A DNA stretch of 64,000 nt from Arthrobacter sp. V1I9 (lineage in GTDB: Bacteria; Actinomycetota; Actinomycetes; Actinomycetales; Micrococcaceae). Shown here piece after piece: positions 1 to 8,976 of this stretch (position 1 is its first letter; each line of letters opens with the position of its first letter). The DNA lies in NCBI RefSeq assembly GCF_030817075.1, contig NZ_JAUSYU010000001.1, positions 3,906,001 through 3,970,000 on the forward strand. The letters are read 5' to 3'. The position numbers and the translations under genes were made by a program. The notes under the pieces were generated by a model. The model was not told where the DNA came from and ran no database searches. It was given only the letters and a program-made list of their open reading frames with translations.

Positions 1-376
1 GGTTGTCCGTGGATTTCCGAGCCTCCACGAACCACGGGTGCTGGTCCGAGGTGTGGTTGACCACGAAGTCCGCGATCACCCGCATTCCCCGGTCCTTGGC
101 GGCGCGGATGAACTCCACCAGGTCCCCCATGGTGCCCAGCCGGGGATCCACGGTGAAGAAGTCGGTGACGTCGTAGCCGTCGTCCCGGTCGGGGGAGGGG
201 TAGAACGGCATGAGCCAGATGCAGGTCACCCCGAGCGCTGCCAGGTAGTCCACGCGCTGGGTGAGGCCGGCGAAATCACCGGTGCCGTCGCCGTCGTCGT
301 CAAAGAAAGTCTCAACATCCAGGCAGTAGATGACCGCGTTCTTCCACCATAGGTCCGAGGTCTCGGCGATCCTCAC
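1..376 (-). CDS. Alpha-amylase-family (GH13) glycosidase, N-terminal part
   Basis: Only the first 125 or so codons lie in the window; the rest runs off the left edge. The protein opens with a sequence containing DLWWKNAVIYCLDV and continues with IADFVVNHTSDQHPWF, which holds conserved region I of GH13 enzymes (D-x-V-x-N-H). This is the start of a (beta/alpha)8 barrel like that of trehalose synthases and oligo-glucosidases, so it probably acts on alpha-glucosides in the cytoplasm. The exact substrate cannot be told from the N-terminus. The start is a GTG whose last two bases are shared with the TGA stop of the flavin oxidoreductase upstream (GTGA overlap), so the two are probably translated together. 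Confidence 0.82.
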   Translation of the reverse strand, partial: MRIAETSDLWWKNAVIYCLDVETFFDDDGDGTGDFAGLTQRVDYLAALGVTCIWLMPFYPSPDRDDGYDVTDFFTVDPRLGTMGDLVEFIRAAKDRGMRVIADFVVNHTSDQHPWFVEARKSTDN

Positions 377-1395
377 GCGCCGGTCCCGCGATCAGCTGCC
401 GCTCCGGTCGCTGCGGCAGACGTGGCCAAAGCGGGGGAAGGGCGCAGTTGCGGCAGGACTTCGCCCGCGAACGTATCAATGAAGCGTTCCTGCTCCTGGC
501 CCACAAAGTGCAGGTAGAGCTCGTCGAAGCCCAGGTCCGCGTAACCGGCCAGCCACTCGACATGCCGGTCGAGGCTGGCGGAGATGTTCACCGTTTTGCG
601 TACCTGGTCCTCGCCCACGTGGTTCCCTACGCCGTCGAAATGCCCGGCAGTGGGGAGGTCCCACGGGATGGGCGGATCGAAGGTGTTGGTGCGCCACTGG
701 TCCAGCGCCACGGCGGTGGCCTCATCTTCGCCGGGAGCCCAGGAGAGGTGCACCTGCAGGATGGCCTTTCCCCTGCCCCCGTTGCCGCGGTAGGCGGCAA
801 GCATCTCCTTGAGCTTGCCCGCAGGCTGGTTCACGGTGACCAGGCCGTCAGCCCAGGCCGCAGCGCGACGGGCGGTCTCCACACTGATGGCAGGGGCAAT
901 GAGCTGCGGCGGAGTGTCCGGGACCTCCCAAATCCGAGCCTGTTCCACGGTGACGAGGCCATGATGGGTGACCTCCTCGCCCCGGTGCAGGCGCCGGATG
1001 ACCTCCACGCTCTCTTCCAGCCGCCGCTGGCGGGTTTCCTTAGGCGGCCAGGCGTCCCCGGTGATGTGTTCATTCATGTTCTCGCCACTCCCCGTGGCCA
1101 TCCAGAAGCGGCCCGGGAACATGCCCGCCAGGGTGGCCGAGGCGTGGGCGATGATGGCCGGGTGGTACCGCTGCCCCGGCGCTGTCACCACTCCAAAGCG
1201 CAGCTTTGTTGTGGCCAGCGCAGCCCCCAGCCACGACCAGGCGAACCCGGAGTGACCCTGCCGGGCGGACCACGGCTCAATGTGGTCCGAGCACATGGCC
1301 GCGTCGAAGCCCGCGCGTTCCGCGTGCTGGACGTCTTTGAGCAGTTGGCCGGGACTGATCTGTTCGTGGGAGGCGTGGAAGCCGACAGTAACCAT
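373..1395 (-). CDS. LLM-class flavin-dependent oxidoreductase
   Basis: A 340-residue luciferase-like monooxygenase fold. The N-terminus (MVTVGFHASHEQISPG) and the segments CSDHIEPW and FWMATGSGENMNEHI fit the TIM-barrel LLM family that binds F420 or FMN. It most resembles the subgroup described as probable non-F420 flavin oxidoreductases (TIGR03557/TIGR03885-like), by recall and not by search. The start ATG has AGAGG about 6 bases upstream. It overlaps the GH13 gene by four bases, so a redox enzyme and a glycosidase share an operon. The last 20 or so residues are Ala/Thr-rich and probably disordered. Substrate unknown. Confidence 0.85.
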   Translation of the reverse strand: MVTVGFHASHEQISPGQLLKDVQHAERAGFDAAMCSDHIEPWSARQGHSGFAWSWLGAALATTKLRFGVVTAPGQRYHPAIIAHASATLAGMFPGRFWMATGSGENMNEHITGDAWPPKETRQRRLEESVEVIRRLHRGEEVTHHGLVTVEQARIWEVPDTPPQLIAPAISVETARRAAAWADGLVTVNQPAGKLKEMLAAYRGNGGRGKAILQVHLSWAPGEDEATAVALDQWRTNTFDPPIPWDLPTAGHFDGVGNHVGEDQVRKTVNISASLDRHVEWLAGYADLGFDELYLHFVGQEQERFIDTFAGEVLPQLRPSPALATSAAATGAAADRGTGA

Positions 1396-1566
1396 CGTTA
1401 ACCTCTACCGTCCGTCGTGGTGCTGTGTCGAGGATTTTCTAACCTTCGTCGCCGGGGCGGGGCACGCGTGCCGGGGCCATGTCACTTGTCAGATAAGTTT
1501 GTAACTTGTAGTACTGCGCGTCCAGGATCTCCTGCGCAGGCGGCGGACTGGAAGGAAGTACCACTC

Positions 1567-2491
1567 GTGGGCGGTGTGCTGATCGGGCTGGCGGTGATCG
1601 GCGTCGTCATTGCAGTGGGGTACATAGCCGCACGGTGCGGGCTGGGCGGGGAGCCCACGGTCTCAGCGCTGACCCGTACTGCCTTTTTCATCACCAACCC
1701 CGTCCTGCTGTTCACGGTGGTGCTGGAATCGGACATCACCACGGTGTTTTCCGCTTACGTACCGCTTGCGCTGATCACGGCGGCCGCCACCGCCCTGCTG
1801 TACGTCCTTGCCAGCAGGCTGTGGTTCCGCCGGCCGCTGGCTGAAACCACTATCGGCGCGATGGCCAGTTCCTACGTGAACGCCAACAACATCGGCATCC
1901 CCATTACGCTGTATGCCCTGGGAGATGCCACCCCGGTGGCGCCCGTCCTGCTGGTCCAGCTGCTTCTGTTTGCCCCGCTGGTCCTTACCGTGCTGGACCT
2001 CTCCGAGGCCGGCCGGTTCTCGCCGCGGCTGCTGCTCACCCAGCCGTTCCGGAACCCCATGATCATCGCCTCCCTGCTGGGCGTGGTCCTGGCCGCGTTC
2101 AACGTGGAACTTCCCGATCCAGTGATGGCACCCCTCACCCTGCTGGGCGGCGCGGCGGTCCCGGTGGTGCTGCTCGCCTTCGGCATGTCCCTGCGCGGCA
2201 CCCGCATGCTGCAAAGCGGCGGGCACACGGCGGATATCCTCACTGCCACCGCGCTGAAATCCGCGGTGATGCCCGCGGTGGCGTTCGTCGTCGGCCGCTT
2301 CCTGTTCAACCTGGACCAGCACATGCTCCCTGGGCGTGGTGCTGATGGCGGCGTTGCCGCCCGCCCAGAATGTGTTCCTGTTTGCCAGCAAATACGGCAC
2401 GGGAGTCGCGGTGGCGCGGGAAAGCATCCTCATTTCGACGGCGGCGGCTGCCCCTGTACTTGTCCTGATTGTCTGGCTGCTGGCGGGGTAA
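1567..2491 (+). pseudogene. AEC (auxin efflux carrier)-family permease, frameshifted
   Basis: A GTG start at 1567 sits behind GGAAGGAAG. The frame codes for hydrophobic helices (VGGVLIGLAVIGVVIAVGY) and the AEC-like motif SSYVNANNIGIPI. After FLFNLDQHM the frame goes wrong. The AEC C-terminus (LGVVLMAALPPAQNVFLFAS and a last helix) continues in the next frame to TAA at 2489-2491. One extra C in the CCC run at 2328-2330 explains the shift exactly; removing it gives about 307 residues, the normal family length. AEC proteins export organic acids or similar anions; the substrate here is unknown. It is either a pseudogene or a single-base sequence error. Confidence 0.85.
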
Positions 2492-2553
2492 GCCAGCCGG
2501 CTGCCAGGGCGCCGGGGTTCCGCGAGCGGCCGCCTCCGGGCAAGAATGGGCAC

Positions 2554-3630
2554 ATGGAACTTCCCGTGATGCCGCCCGTCCCGCCCATGCTCGCCAAGGC
2601 CGTCAGCGGCGTCCCGGATGGGGACCTCAGTTATGAGCCGAAATGGGACGGCTTCCGGTCCATCATTTTCCGTGACGGCGACGACCTGGAGATCGGCAGC
2701 CGCAACGAAAAACCCATGACCCGCTACTTCCCCGAGCTCGTTGAGGCGCTGAAGGAAAACCTCCCTCCGCGCTGTGTGGTCGACGGCGAAATCATCCTGG
2801 TGGGCGCCTCAGGGGACCGCTTGGATTTCGACGCCCTCCAGCAGCGCATCCACCCCGCGGCCAGCCGGGTAAAACTGCTCGCTTCCCAGACACCGGCCAG
2901 TTTCGTGGCGTTCGACCTGCTGGCCCTGGGTGATGATGACTACACGGACCGGCCCTTCACCGAGCGGCGGGCGGCGCTTGAGAAGGCGCTTGCGGCAAGC
3001 AAAGCCCCGGTCCATCTCACCGCCGCCACCACGGACAAGGACACGGCCGAACAGTGGTTCCGGCAGTTTGAGGGGGCAGGCCTGGACGGGATTGTCGCCA
3101 AGCAGCTGGACGGCCGGTACCAGCCGGACAAGCGGGTGATGTTCAAAACCAAGCACGAACGCACCGCTGACTGTGTGGTGGCCGGTTACCGCGTTCACAA
3201 GAGCGGACCCGACGCCATCGGCTCGTTGCTGCTCGGCCTGTACACGGACGACGGCGGCTTGGCCAGCGTGGGCGTGATCGGTGCCTTCCCCATGAAGCGG
3301 CGACAGGAGCTGTATGAACAGCTGCAGCCACTGGTCACCGACTTCGACGGCCACCCGTGGGCGTGGGGCCAGCAGGAGGAAGGGGAACGGACCCCGCGCA
3401 AAGCGGAAGGCAGCCGCTGGAGCGCCGGCAAGGACCTCTCCTTCGTGCCGCTGCGCCCGGAGCTGGTGGTGGAGGTCCGGTACGACCACATGGAAGGCGA
3501 CCGGTTCCGGCACACTGCCCAGTTCAACCGCTGGCGGCCGGACCGGGACCCGGAATCGTGCACCTACGCGCAGTTGGAGGAACCGGTCAACTTTGACCTG
3601 GCGTCCGTGCTGGAGACGGGGCGGCCGTAG
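2554..3630 (+). CDS. ligC: ATP-dependent DNA ligase, LigC type
   Basis: A 358-residue enzyme that seals DNA nicks through a covalent lysyl-AMP. Motif I is EPKWDGFR with the nucleophile Lys about residue 30. ERTADCVVAGYRVHK marks the end of the adenylation domain with motif V lysines just before it. An OB-fold domain fills the C-terminus. There are no polymerase or nuclease domains, as in mycobacterial LigC rather than LigD. In mycobacteria LigC works in backup excision repair or end joining with a PrimC-type polymerase; here such a polymerase lies 40 kb away (43876-45120). The ATG at 2554 is chosen because the family begins just before the MLAKAV segment. The same frame is open far upstream only because of the AEC frameshift. 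Confidence 0.92.
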   Translation: MELPVMPPVPPMLAKAVSGVPDGDLSYEPKWDGFRSIIFRDGDDLEIGSRNEKPMTRYFPELVEALKENLPPRCVVDGEIILVGASGDRLDFDALQQRIHPAASRVKLLASQTPASFVAFDLLALGDDDYTDRPFTERRAALEKALAASKAPVHLTAATTDKDTAEQWFRQFEGAGLDGIVAKQLDGRYQPDKRVMFKTKHERTADCVVAGYRVHKSGPDAIGSLLLGLYTDDGGLASVGVIGAFPMKRRQELYEQLQPLVTDFDGHPWAWGQQEEGERTPRKAEGSRWSAGKDLSFVPLRPELVVEVRYDHMEGDRFRHTAQFNRWRPDRDPESCTYAQLEEPVNFDLASVLETGRP

Positions 3631-3705
3631 CGGGAGTGGGTCACCATTGGCTGTGCCGGGCCGGGCGCGCGTCATGAATGGGCAGGCATCAAGACTGGGT
3701 TCGCA

Positions 3706-3978
3706 CTAGGGCCCGGCACGGAGGAACCGATCGATGCCTTCTTCTCCCGGGGACAGTCCGATGTAAGCGATGTCCGGGCAGCCCTTTGGAGGGTCATCGG
3801 GTCCTGACGGCGGCCCATGCCTGGTCGATCCCAGCTCCGATCTGAGGTTCCGTTTCATCTCCGGTTGCAGTTCGTGTGGCCAGTGGGGTGGTTCCCAGTC
3901 CTGGTGTTCGCTTTTGTAGTGCCGGCCTGACGGTGAGGTCCAGCCGGGTGGTTCGTGCTGGATGGCCGGGGTGGGTTT
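3706..3978 (-). pseudogene. Detached C-terminal tail of the DUF222-HNH gene
   Basis: In the same frame as the HNH gene and directly after its TAG, 90 codons stay open until TAG at 3706-3708. They begin KPTPAIQHEPPGWTSPSG and go on with GRHYKSEHQDWEPPHWP. The P-x-G-W-x-S-P-x-G-R-x-Y pattern and the DWEPP box are the usual end of actinobacterial DUF222-HNH proteins, by recall. The last 45 or so residues are not clearly conserved and may lie beyond the original stop. Confidence 0.7.
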
Positions 3979-5241
3979 CTATCCGCTGGTGTGGCGGAGT
4001 TTGTGGTGTTTGCGGCAGGGCTGGCCGAGGTTGCTGATGCCGGTGGTGCCGCCCTTGTGCCAGGCGAGGATATGGTCTGCTTCGTTGTCGAGGGAGTTGT
4101 TGCTGCAGCCGGGGAAGGGGCATTTGCCGTCCCGCAAGCTGAGCCAGTTCCGCATCGCCTTGCTGACCCGGTAACTGGTGCGGCCAATCTCCAACGGTGC
4201 CCCGTCCCGCGGGTCCACCAGCACCCGGTAGAACGAGCCGGCCCCGTTGGCCACAAGCTTCCGTGCCATGGATGCAGGGATCGGGCCGTGCCCGTCCAGC
4301 ACCGCGGGTTCCTCGGTCAGGCCCATCAGGGAGAACACCGGCACGGTGACCAGGACCTGCGACCGGGGCGAAGGCACCTCATTAGTTGTGCCGCCGAGGA
4401 GCCAGCCCGCGGCCACATCCGCCCGCAGCTGGGGCAGGGTCCTGGATTCCTCCGGGCCCTGCAATCCACGGGCGGCGGCGGTGATGCGGTTCCAGAGCGC
4501 GGACGCCTGGTCAGCAGGCAGACACATGGAGATCCAGGCCGTCCCGTCGCAGTCCGGCCAGTACTCCACCCGCCGGTCCGCGACCGACTTGGCGTGCCGT
4601 TTCTCCAGGCTCTGCGGGTGGTGGCGTTCCCGCCAGCTCCGGGCTTTGGCTTTGAAGCGGTACGCCGGCATCTCCCCGGCAGGGCACTCCCGGGCCCGGT
4701 GCGGCGTCTCCGGGTCCAGAAAGTGCGCCTCCAGCGCGGCTGCCCCGGCGAGGTCCAGACTCGCGGTCTGGTCCACCATGACCCGGGCGTGCGCCCAGGA
4801 GATCGTCCCCGACTGCAGGGCAGCCAAGGTCCGGGGCAGGGAGGTGGTCAGGGCGCGCGCTTCAGCGAGCATGGCACCGGCGGCCCGTTCACCGATCGCC
4901 AGGGCGCACCCGACCTCGGCCACCAGGCTCCGCTCCTGCGCGGCAGTCCAGTGAGCAGTGGAAGCAGGGTCCTGCAGGGCGGCATCCGCCGCTGTATACC
5001 CGGCCACCAGCTGCACCTTCACCGCAGCAGTTGCGGCTTCGATCCTTGCGATCAGCGATAATCCGTCCAAGCACAATGCCGCGAATTGCTGCAGTGGATC
5101 CGCGGCAGCAACGGCGTCAGAATCATCAGCGGAACGACCGACAACGACAGCGGAAAGTCCATCCACGAAGCCGGCCATGGAAGCAACGGCAGCGGCGATC
5201 ACGTCCCTGTCTTCCGCGCCCTGCACCGCTCCGCTTTCCAT
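3979..5241 (-). CDS. DUF222 / HNH endonuclease domain protein (13E12-like), cut by in-frame TAG
   Basis: A 420-residue product with an all-helical DUF222 region followed by an HNH nuclease motif: CPFPGC, then NEADHI, then HHKLRHTSG. The family is multi-copy in actinobacteria and includes the mycobacterial 13E12 repeat proteins; its role is not established, though metal-dependent DNA cutting is expected. The frame stops at TAG (3979-3981) right after HTSG, where relatives usually have Trp. It stays open below the stop and encodes a typical tail, so this looks like a TGG-to-TAG change. The HNH core is complete, so the shortened protein may still fold. Confidence 0.85.
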   Translation of the reverse strand: MESGAVQGAEDRDVIAAAVASMAGFVDGLSAVVVGRSADDSDAVAAADPLQQFAALCLDGLSLIARIEAATAAVKVQLVAGYTAADAALQDPASTAHWTAAQERSLVAEVGCALAIGERAAGAMLAEARALTTSLPRTLAALQSGTISWAHARVMVDQTASLDLAGAAALEAHFLDPETPHRARECPAGEMPAYRFKAKARSWRERHHPQSLEKRHAKSVADRRVEYWPDCDGTAWISMCLPADQASALWNRITAAARGLQGPEESRTLPQLRADVAAGWLLGGTTNEVPSPRSQVLVTVPVFSLMGLTEEPAVLDGHGPIPASMARKLVANGAGSFYRVLVDPRDGAPLEIGRTSYRVSKAMRNWLSLRDGKCPFPGCSNNSLDNEADHILAWHKGGTTGISNLGQPCRKHHKLRHTSG

Positions 5242-5342
5242 ACTGAAAGCATCTCAGGGGGGTCTGACAGAACGGTTCCCACCCCTGCAGACCGCGCCGG
5301 AGTTCCCCTGACTTGCGGTTATAACAAATCGGTAGCGCTTGC

Positions 5343-5525
5343 TTAGCTGTCCGGAGTTGGCGGCAAGGCCACTAAGTTCGCGGTGCCGAACGCAGTCCGG
5401 TCCGCAATGTCGTAAATCACCACGGTGGGCGCATTTGGTCCCTCCGGGGCCTGGCCGGTGTAGGTGCAGCCGCTAAGCCCTGCCATAAGCAAGCCCAGGA
5501 CCAACGCACTACGAAGCAGTTTCAT
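5343..5525 (-). CDS. Small putative lipoprotein
   Basis: Sixty residues: MKLLRSALVLGLLMAGLSGC gives a lipoprotein signal with lipobox L-S-G-C, so Cys20 would be lipidated and the mature 41-residue tail anchored outside the membrane. GGGGGAAAG stands in front of the ATG. The mature part (TYTGQAPEGPNAPTVVIYD...) is not recognised. It sits alone between the DUF222 gene and the ABC importer genes, with its own short upstream region. Confidence 0.6.
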   Translation of the reverse strand: MKLLRSALVLGLLMAGLSGCTYTGQAPEGPNAPTVVIYDIADRTAFGTANLVALPPTPDS

Positions 5526-5580
5526 GACTTTCCCCCAATAAGTGCTCGCCTACGCACCCTACCGGACCGCGGACAACCCC

Positions 5581-7191
5581 CTACGGCTTGGCAACATCCA
5601 GCACACTCCACATCCCATCCGCCCGGCAAGGGATCGAGGCCTCCACGAGCGCCTGGCTGTGCTGGTGCTGCGGCGCCGCGAAAAAGTCCTTGGTTTCGGC
5701 CACCTCAACTACGCGGCCCTCGAGCAGCACGGCAACCCGGTCGCACATGTACCGCACCACGTCCATGTCATGCGAAATGACGATCAGGGACAGGCTGTGC
5801 TCCCGCTGCAGCCGCAGAAGCAAGTTGAGGATGGTGCGCTGCGTGAGGGCGTCCAGTGCTGAGGTGGCTTCATCACAGATCAGGACCTGGGGTTCCAGCA
5901 GCAGGGCACGCGCGATCGTGGCGCGCTGCAGCTGGCCACCTGAGCACTGCCCCGGCCGCTTGTCCAGCAGCGCGACATCCAGCTCCACCTCTGCCATGGC
6001 GGCGGTGATCCGCTCATCCCGCTGTTCCGGCGAAAGGTCGTGGTGCGCCCGCAGCGGGGCCTGCAGGCTGGCGCGGAGTGTCATCCTCGGGTCGAAGGCG
6101 CCGTGCGGTTCCTGGAACACCAACTGCACGGCGGTGGACTCACGTGGTCCGGCAGGGTCCAGCCGCCGCGTGATGGTCCCAGCGCTGGCCATTTCCAGGC
6201 CCACGATCGCCTTCGCCAAGGTGCTCTTGCCGGACCCCGACTGGCCCAGCACGCCCAGGATTTCCCCGCGCCGGAGAGTCAGCGAGACGTCCTGCAGCGC
6301 GGCATGGCCCAGCTTCCGCCTCGACCCGAACTGCTTGCCCACGCCCTTCAGTACCAGGATCTCGCGTTCCCTGGACGGCGGACGACGGCGGGACTCCGGC
6401 GCCAGGCGGGCGGCCGCCAGCAGTTCGCGGGTGTAGGCAGTCTTGGGCCGGGTAAGGAGCGCACCGGCGGGTCCGGCCTCCACAATGCTGCCGGAGTTCA
6501 TCACGAGGACCCGGTCCGCGAAGGCGGCAACGGAGGCGATATTGTGCGTGATGTAGAGAATGCCCAGGCCGCGTTCCCGGCGTTCACGGTCCAGCAGCTG
6601 CAGGATCTGGCGTTCCAGCACCTTGTCCAGCGCCGACGTCGGCTCATCCGCCAGCAGCATGCGCGGCTGTCCGGCCAGTGCCAGGGCTGTCATCGCCCGC
6701 TGGGCCATGCCGCCGGAAAGCTGGTGCGGGTACGCCCGGATCCCCTTCACGGGATCGGTGAAGCCCACCTCCTCAAGCAGCTCCAGCGCCTTGCTGCGGG
6801 CCTTCCCGCCCCGCAGGCCCCCGTGCAGGCGCAGCGGCTCCCTAAGGTGCTGCTCAACGGTCCGGTTCGGGTTGAACATCCGCTTGGGCTGCTGGAACAG
6901 CATCCCCAGCCGGCCGCCGCGCACCGAGTTAAGCTCCTGTTCGGACGCGCGGGTCAGGTCGAGGTCCCCGAGCTTGATGGAACCGCCGGTGATGTCCAGG
7001 CTGGGCGGCAGCAGCTGCAGGCAGGACATCGCGGTCAGCGTCTTGCCCGAACCGGAACTGCCCACAAGCGCAACAAACTCACCCGGATCAACGGACAGCG
7101 AGACTCCGGAGAGGATGCGCTTGCCGGAGTTCCCGCCATCGGAAACTCTATGGCTCACCGCCAGGTCCTCCAGGACCAGCCGCGCACTCAT
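5581..7191 (-). CDS. Opp/Dpp-type ABC importer, fused ATPase (two nucleotide-binding domains)
   Basis: One chain of 536 residues carries both ATPase domains that are separate DppD and DppF proteins in most bacteria. Domain 1 has Walker A GSSGSGKT and signature LSGGMAQR; domain 2 has Walker A GQSGSGKST and signature CSGGQLQR, with ICDEATSALD as Walker B. The ATG at 7189-7191 overlaps the TGA of the upstream permease (ATGA). A longer in-frame extension upstream is inside the permease and is not used. It is the last gene of a four-gene operon and would power import of the ligand bound by the lipoprotein at 8977-10533. Confidence 0.9.
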   Translation of the reverse strand: MSARLVLEDLAVSHRVSDGGNSGKRILSGVSLSVDPGEFVALVGSSGSGKTLTAMSCLQLLPPSLDITGGSIKLGDLDLTRASEQELNSVRGGRLGMLFQQPKRMFNPNRTVEQHLREPLRLHGGLRGGKARSKALELLEEVGFTDPVKGIRAYPHQLSGGMAQRAMTALALAGQPRMLLADEPTSALDKVLERQILQLLDRERRERGLGILYITHNIASVAAFADRVLVMNSGSIVEAGPAGALLTRPKTAYTRELLAAARLAPESRRRPPSREREILVLKGVGKQFGSRRKLGHAALQDVSLTLRRGEILGVLGQSGSGKSTLAKAIVGLEMASAGTITRRLDPAGPRESTAVQLVFQEPHGAFDPRMTLRASLQAPLRAHHDLSPEQRDERITAAMAEVELDVALLDKRPGQCSGGQLQRATIARALLLEPQVLICDEATSALDALTQRTILNLLLRLQREHSLSLIVISHDMDVVRYMCDRVAVLLEGRVVEVAETKDFFAAPQHQHSQALVEASIPCRADGMWSVLDVAKP

Positions 7192-8018
7192 GAGCCTGCT
7201 GCCTGCGGCATCAGCAGCGGCGCCGCAGCCATGTGGGCGGCCCGCTGACCGATCAGGGTCACGCACAAGGCCACGGTGAAAATGACCAGGCCCGGGGCGA
7301 GGATTCCCAGCGGGGCACGGTCCGCGAACGGTTGCGCTGCCGCCAGCATGGAACCCCAGTCCGATTGCGGCGGCTGAACGCCCAGGCCCAGGTAGGACAG
7401 GGCGCCCACGCTGATGAGGAGGTGCCCGAACCGGAGCGTCGCCTGGCCCAGGATCGGGGCTGCGAGGTGTGGCAGGACATGCCGGAAGACAATGAACGAC
7501 GGCGGGCAGCCCACCACGCGCGCGGCGTCAACGAAGCCGCGGGCCGAGACGTCGTACGCCAGGGTGCGGGCAAGCCGGGCAAAGGGCGTCCACCCGGTGA
7601 CCACAAGCGCGAGCAGCAACGGCCCGAAGCCCGTACCCAGCGCCGCCACGATGAACAGCGCCACCACCATTTCCGGCAGGGCGAGCAGGACGTCGTTGGT
7701 GCGGGTCAGGAACTCATCCACCCAGCCCCGTCGCCGTGCACTGATGATGCCGATGGCCACGCCCAGCAAGCACGTCAGCAGCGTGGCCAGTGCGGCCACG
7801 GACATGGAGAACCGGCCGCCCTCGAGGATCCGGCTGAGGGTGTCCCGGCCCAGGTTGTCCGTTCCCAGCCAGTGCCCGGCCGAGGGCGGAGCCAGGCGCT
7901 CCGCCAAATTCTGCTCCGCCGGCGGGTAGGGCGAGATCCACGGGGCCAGCAGCACCGCCAGCACAATCAGGGCAAGCACCGCCGCGGCCAGGGTGCTGAC
8001 GTTCAACCGTTTACGCAA
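7188..8018 (-). CDS. Opp/Dpp-type ABC importer, permease (DppC/OppC-like)
   Basis: A 276-residue membrane protein beginning MRKRLNVSTLAAAVLALIVL, a first helix after a basic N-terminus. The motif HWLGTDNLGRDTLSRIL is typical of DppC/OppC, and the EAA-type loop (FVDAARVVGCPPSFIVFRHV) contacts the ATPase. It overlaps the DppB-like gene by 8 bases and the ATPase gene by 4, so the operon is tightly coupled. Confidence 0.9.
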   Translation of the reverse strand: MRKRLNVSTLAAAVLALIVLAVLLAPWISPYPPAEQNLAERLAPPSAGHWLGTDNLGRDTLSRILEGGRFSMSVAALATLLTCLLGVAIGIISARRRGWVDEFLTRTNDVLLALPEMVVALFIVAALGTGFGPLLLALVVTGWTPFARLARTLAYDVSARGFVDAARVVGCPPSFIVFRHVLPHLAAPILGQATLRFGHLLISVGALSYLGLGVQPPQSDWGSMLAAAQPFADRAPLGILAPGLVIFTVALCVTLIGQRAAHMAAAPLLMPQAAGS

Positions 8019-8952
8019 GGGAGGCTCCCACCGTGCGGCTGAGGAACCGGTGCACGAAGTCCGCCAGTGTGGTCACGCCGACCGCGAGTGCCACCACTAC
8101 CACCACGCCCCCTTGGGCGAGCGGGATGTCGCTGTTGATCACGGCGTCGAAGAGCAGCCGGCCCATGCCGGGCACTGCGAAAATGACTTCCACGATCACT
8201 GATCCGCCCAGCAGCCCCGCGAACCAGACGGCGAACAGGGTGGAAAGCGGCACCAGGCCGTTCGGCACCACGTGACGGAGGATGGCCTGGCCCTGGCTCA
8301 GGCCGCGCGCCCGGGCGGCCGGCACGTGCTCCGCGGCGGCTGCGTCAATGATGCCGGCCCGGACGGCCGAGGTGAAGAAACTGATGGGGCGCAGGGCCAG
8401 GGTCAGGGCTGGCAGGACGGCGGACGAGAGGTCGTTCCAGCCCGCCGTGGGCAGGACGGACAGCTTCAGGGCGAAGACCAGCACCAGCACGGGAGCTACC
8501 CAGTACTCCGGCATGGCGATCAAGGCCTGCGTGACGGCGGTGATGGCCTTGTCCGGGGCGCTTCCCGGCCGCAGTCCGGCAATGATCCCCAGCGGCAGCG
8601 ATACCGCCGCGGCCAGGACCAGTGCCATGGTGACCAGGCTGAGCGTGACGGAGAGCGCCGGAAGCACCTGCTCGGCCACGGGCGTGCGGCTGACGAAGGA
8701 CAGCCCCATGTCGCCACTGAAGAAGTCTCCCAGCCAACGGAAGTACTGGACGGCCAGGGGGTCGTTCAGGCCGAGGCTTTCGCTGAGGCCCTGCACCGCG
8801 GACTCGTCGACGGCGTCCCCCGCCACCCGTGACCGGATGATTTTCCGAACCGGATCACCTGGCGTGAAGTACGGGATCAGGAAGACCGCGAAAGAGGACA
8901 CCACAACGGCGGCCACCAGGGTGGCCGTCCGTTTGGTGATGAACTGCAGCAT
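8011..8952 (-). CDS. Opp/Dpp-type ABC importer, permease (DppB/OppB-like)
   Basis: A 313-residue permease. The first helix (VAAVVVSSFAVFLIPYFTPG) followed by a GDPVRK loop and a long extracytoplasmic segment with WLGDFFSGDMGLSF is the usual DppB/OppB/NikB start. The EAA-like loop is ARARGLSQGQAILRHVVP. The gene begins 24 bases after the binding-protein gene and overlaps the DppC-like gene by 8 bases. It forms the translocation pore with that protein. Confidence 0.9.
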   Translation of the reverse strand: MLQFITKRTATLVAAVVVSSFAVFLIPYFTPGDPVRKIIRSRVAGDAVDESAVQGLSESLGLNDPLAVQYFRWLGDFFSGDMGLSFVSRTPVAEQVLPALSVTLSLVTMALVLAAAVSLPLGIIAGLRPGSAPDKAITAVTQALIAMPEYWVAPVLVLVFALKLSVLPTAGWNDLSSAVLPALTLALRPISFFTSAVRAGIIDAAAAEHVPAARARGLSQGQAILRHVVPNGLVPLSTLFAVWFAGLLGGSVIVEVIFAVPGMGRLLFDAVINSDIPLAQGGVVVVVALAVGVTTLADFVHRFLSRTVGASLA

Positions 8953-8976
8953 TCGCGGGAGCTTCGGGGAACGTGA

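Noticed and set aside
448..1401. Long plus-strand open frame opposite the flavin oxidoreductase
   Set aside because: It is antisense to a gene with clear family motifs, has no recognisable domain, and such frames are expected in DNA of this GC content.
1417..3630. A single transporter-ligase fusion protein
   Set aside because: The join arises only because a one-base insertion carries the permease frame into the ligC frame; the joint region has no family resemblance and both parents have normal starts and ends.
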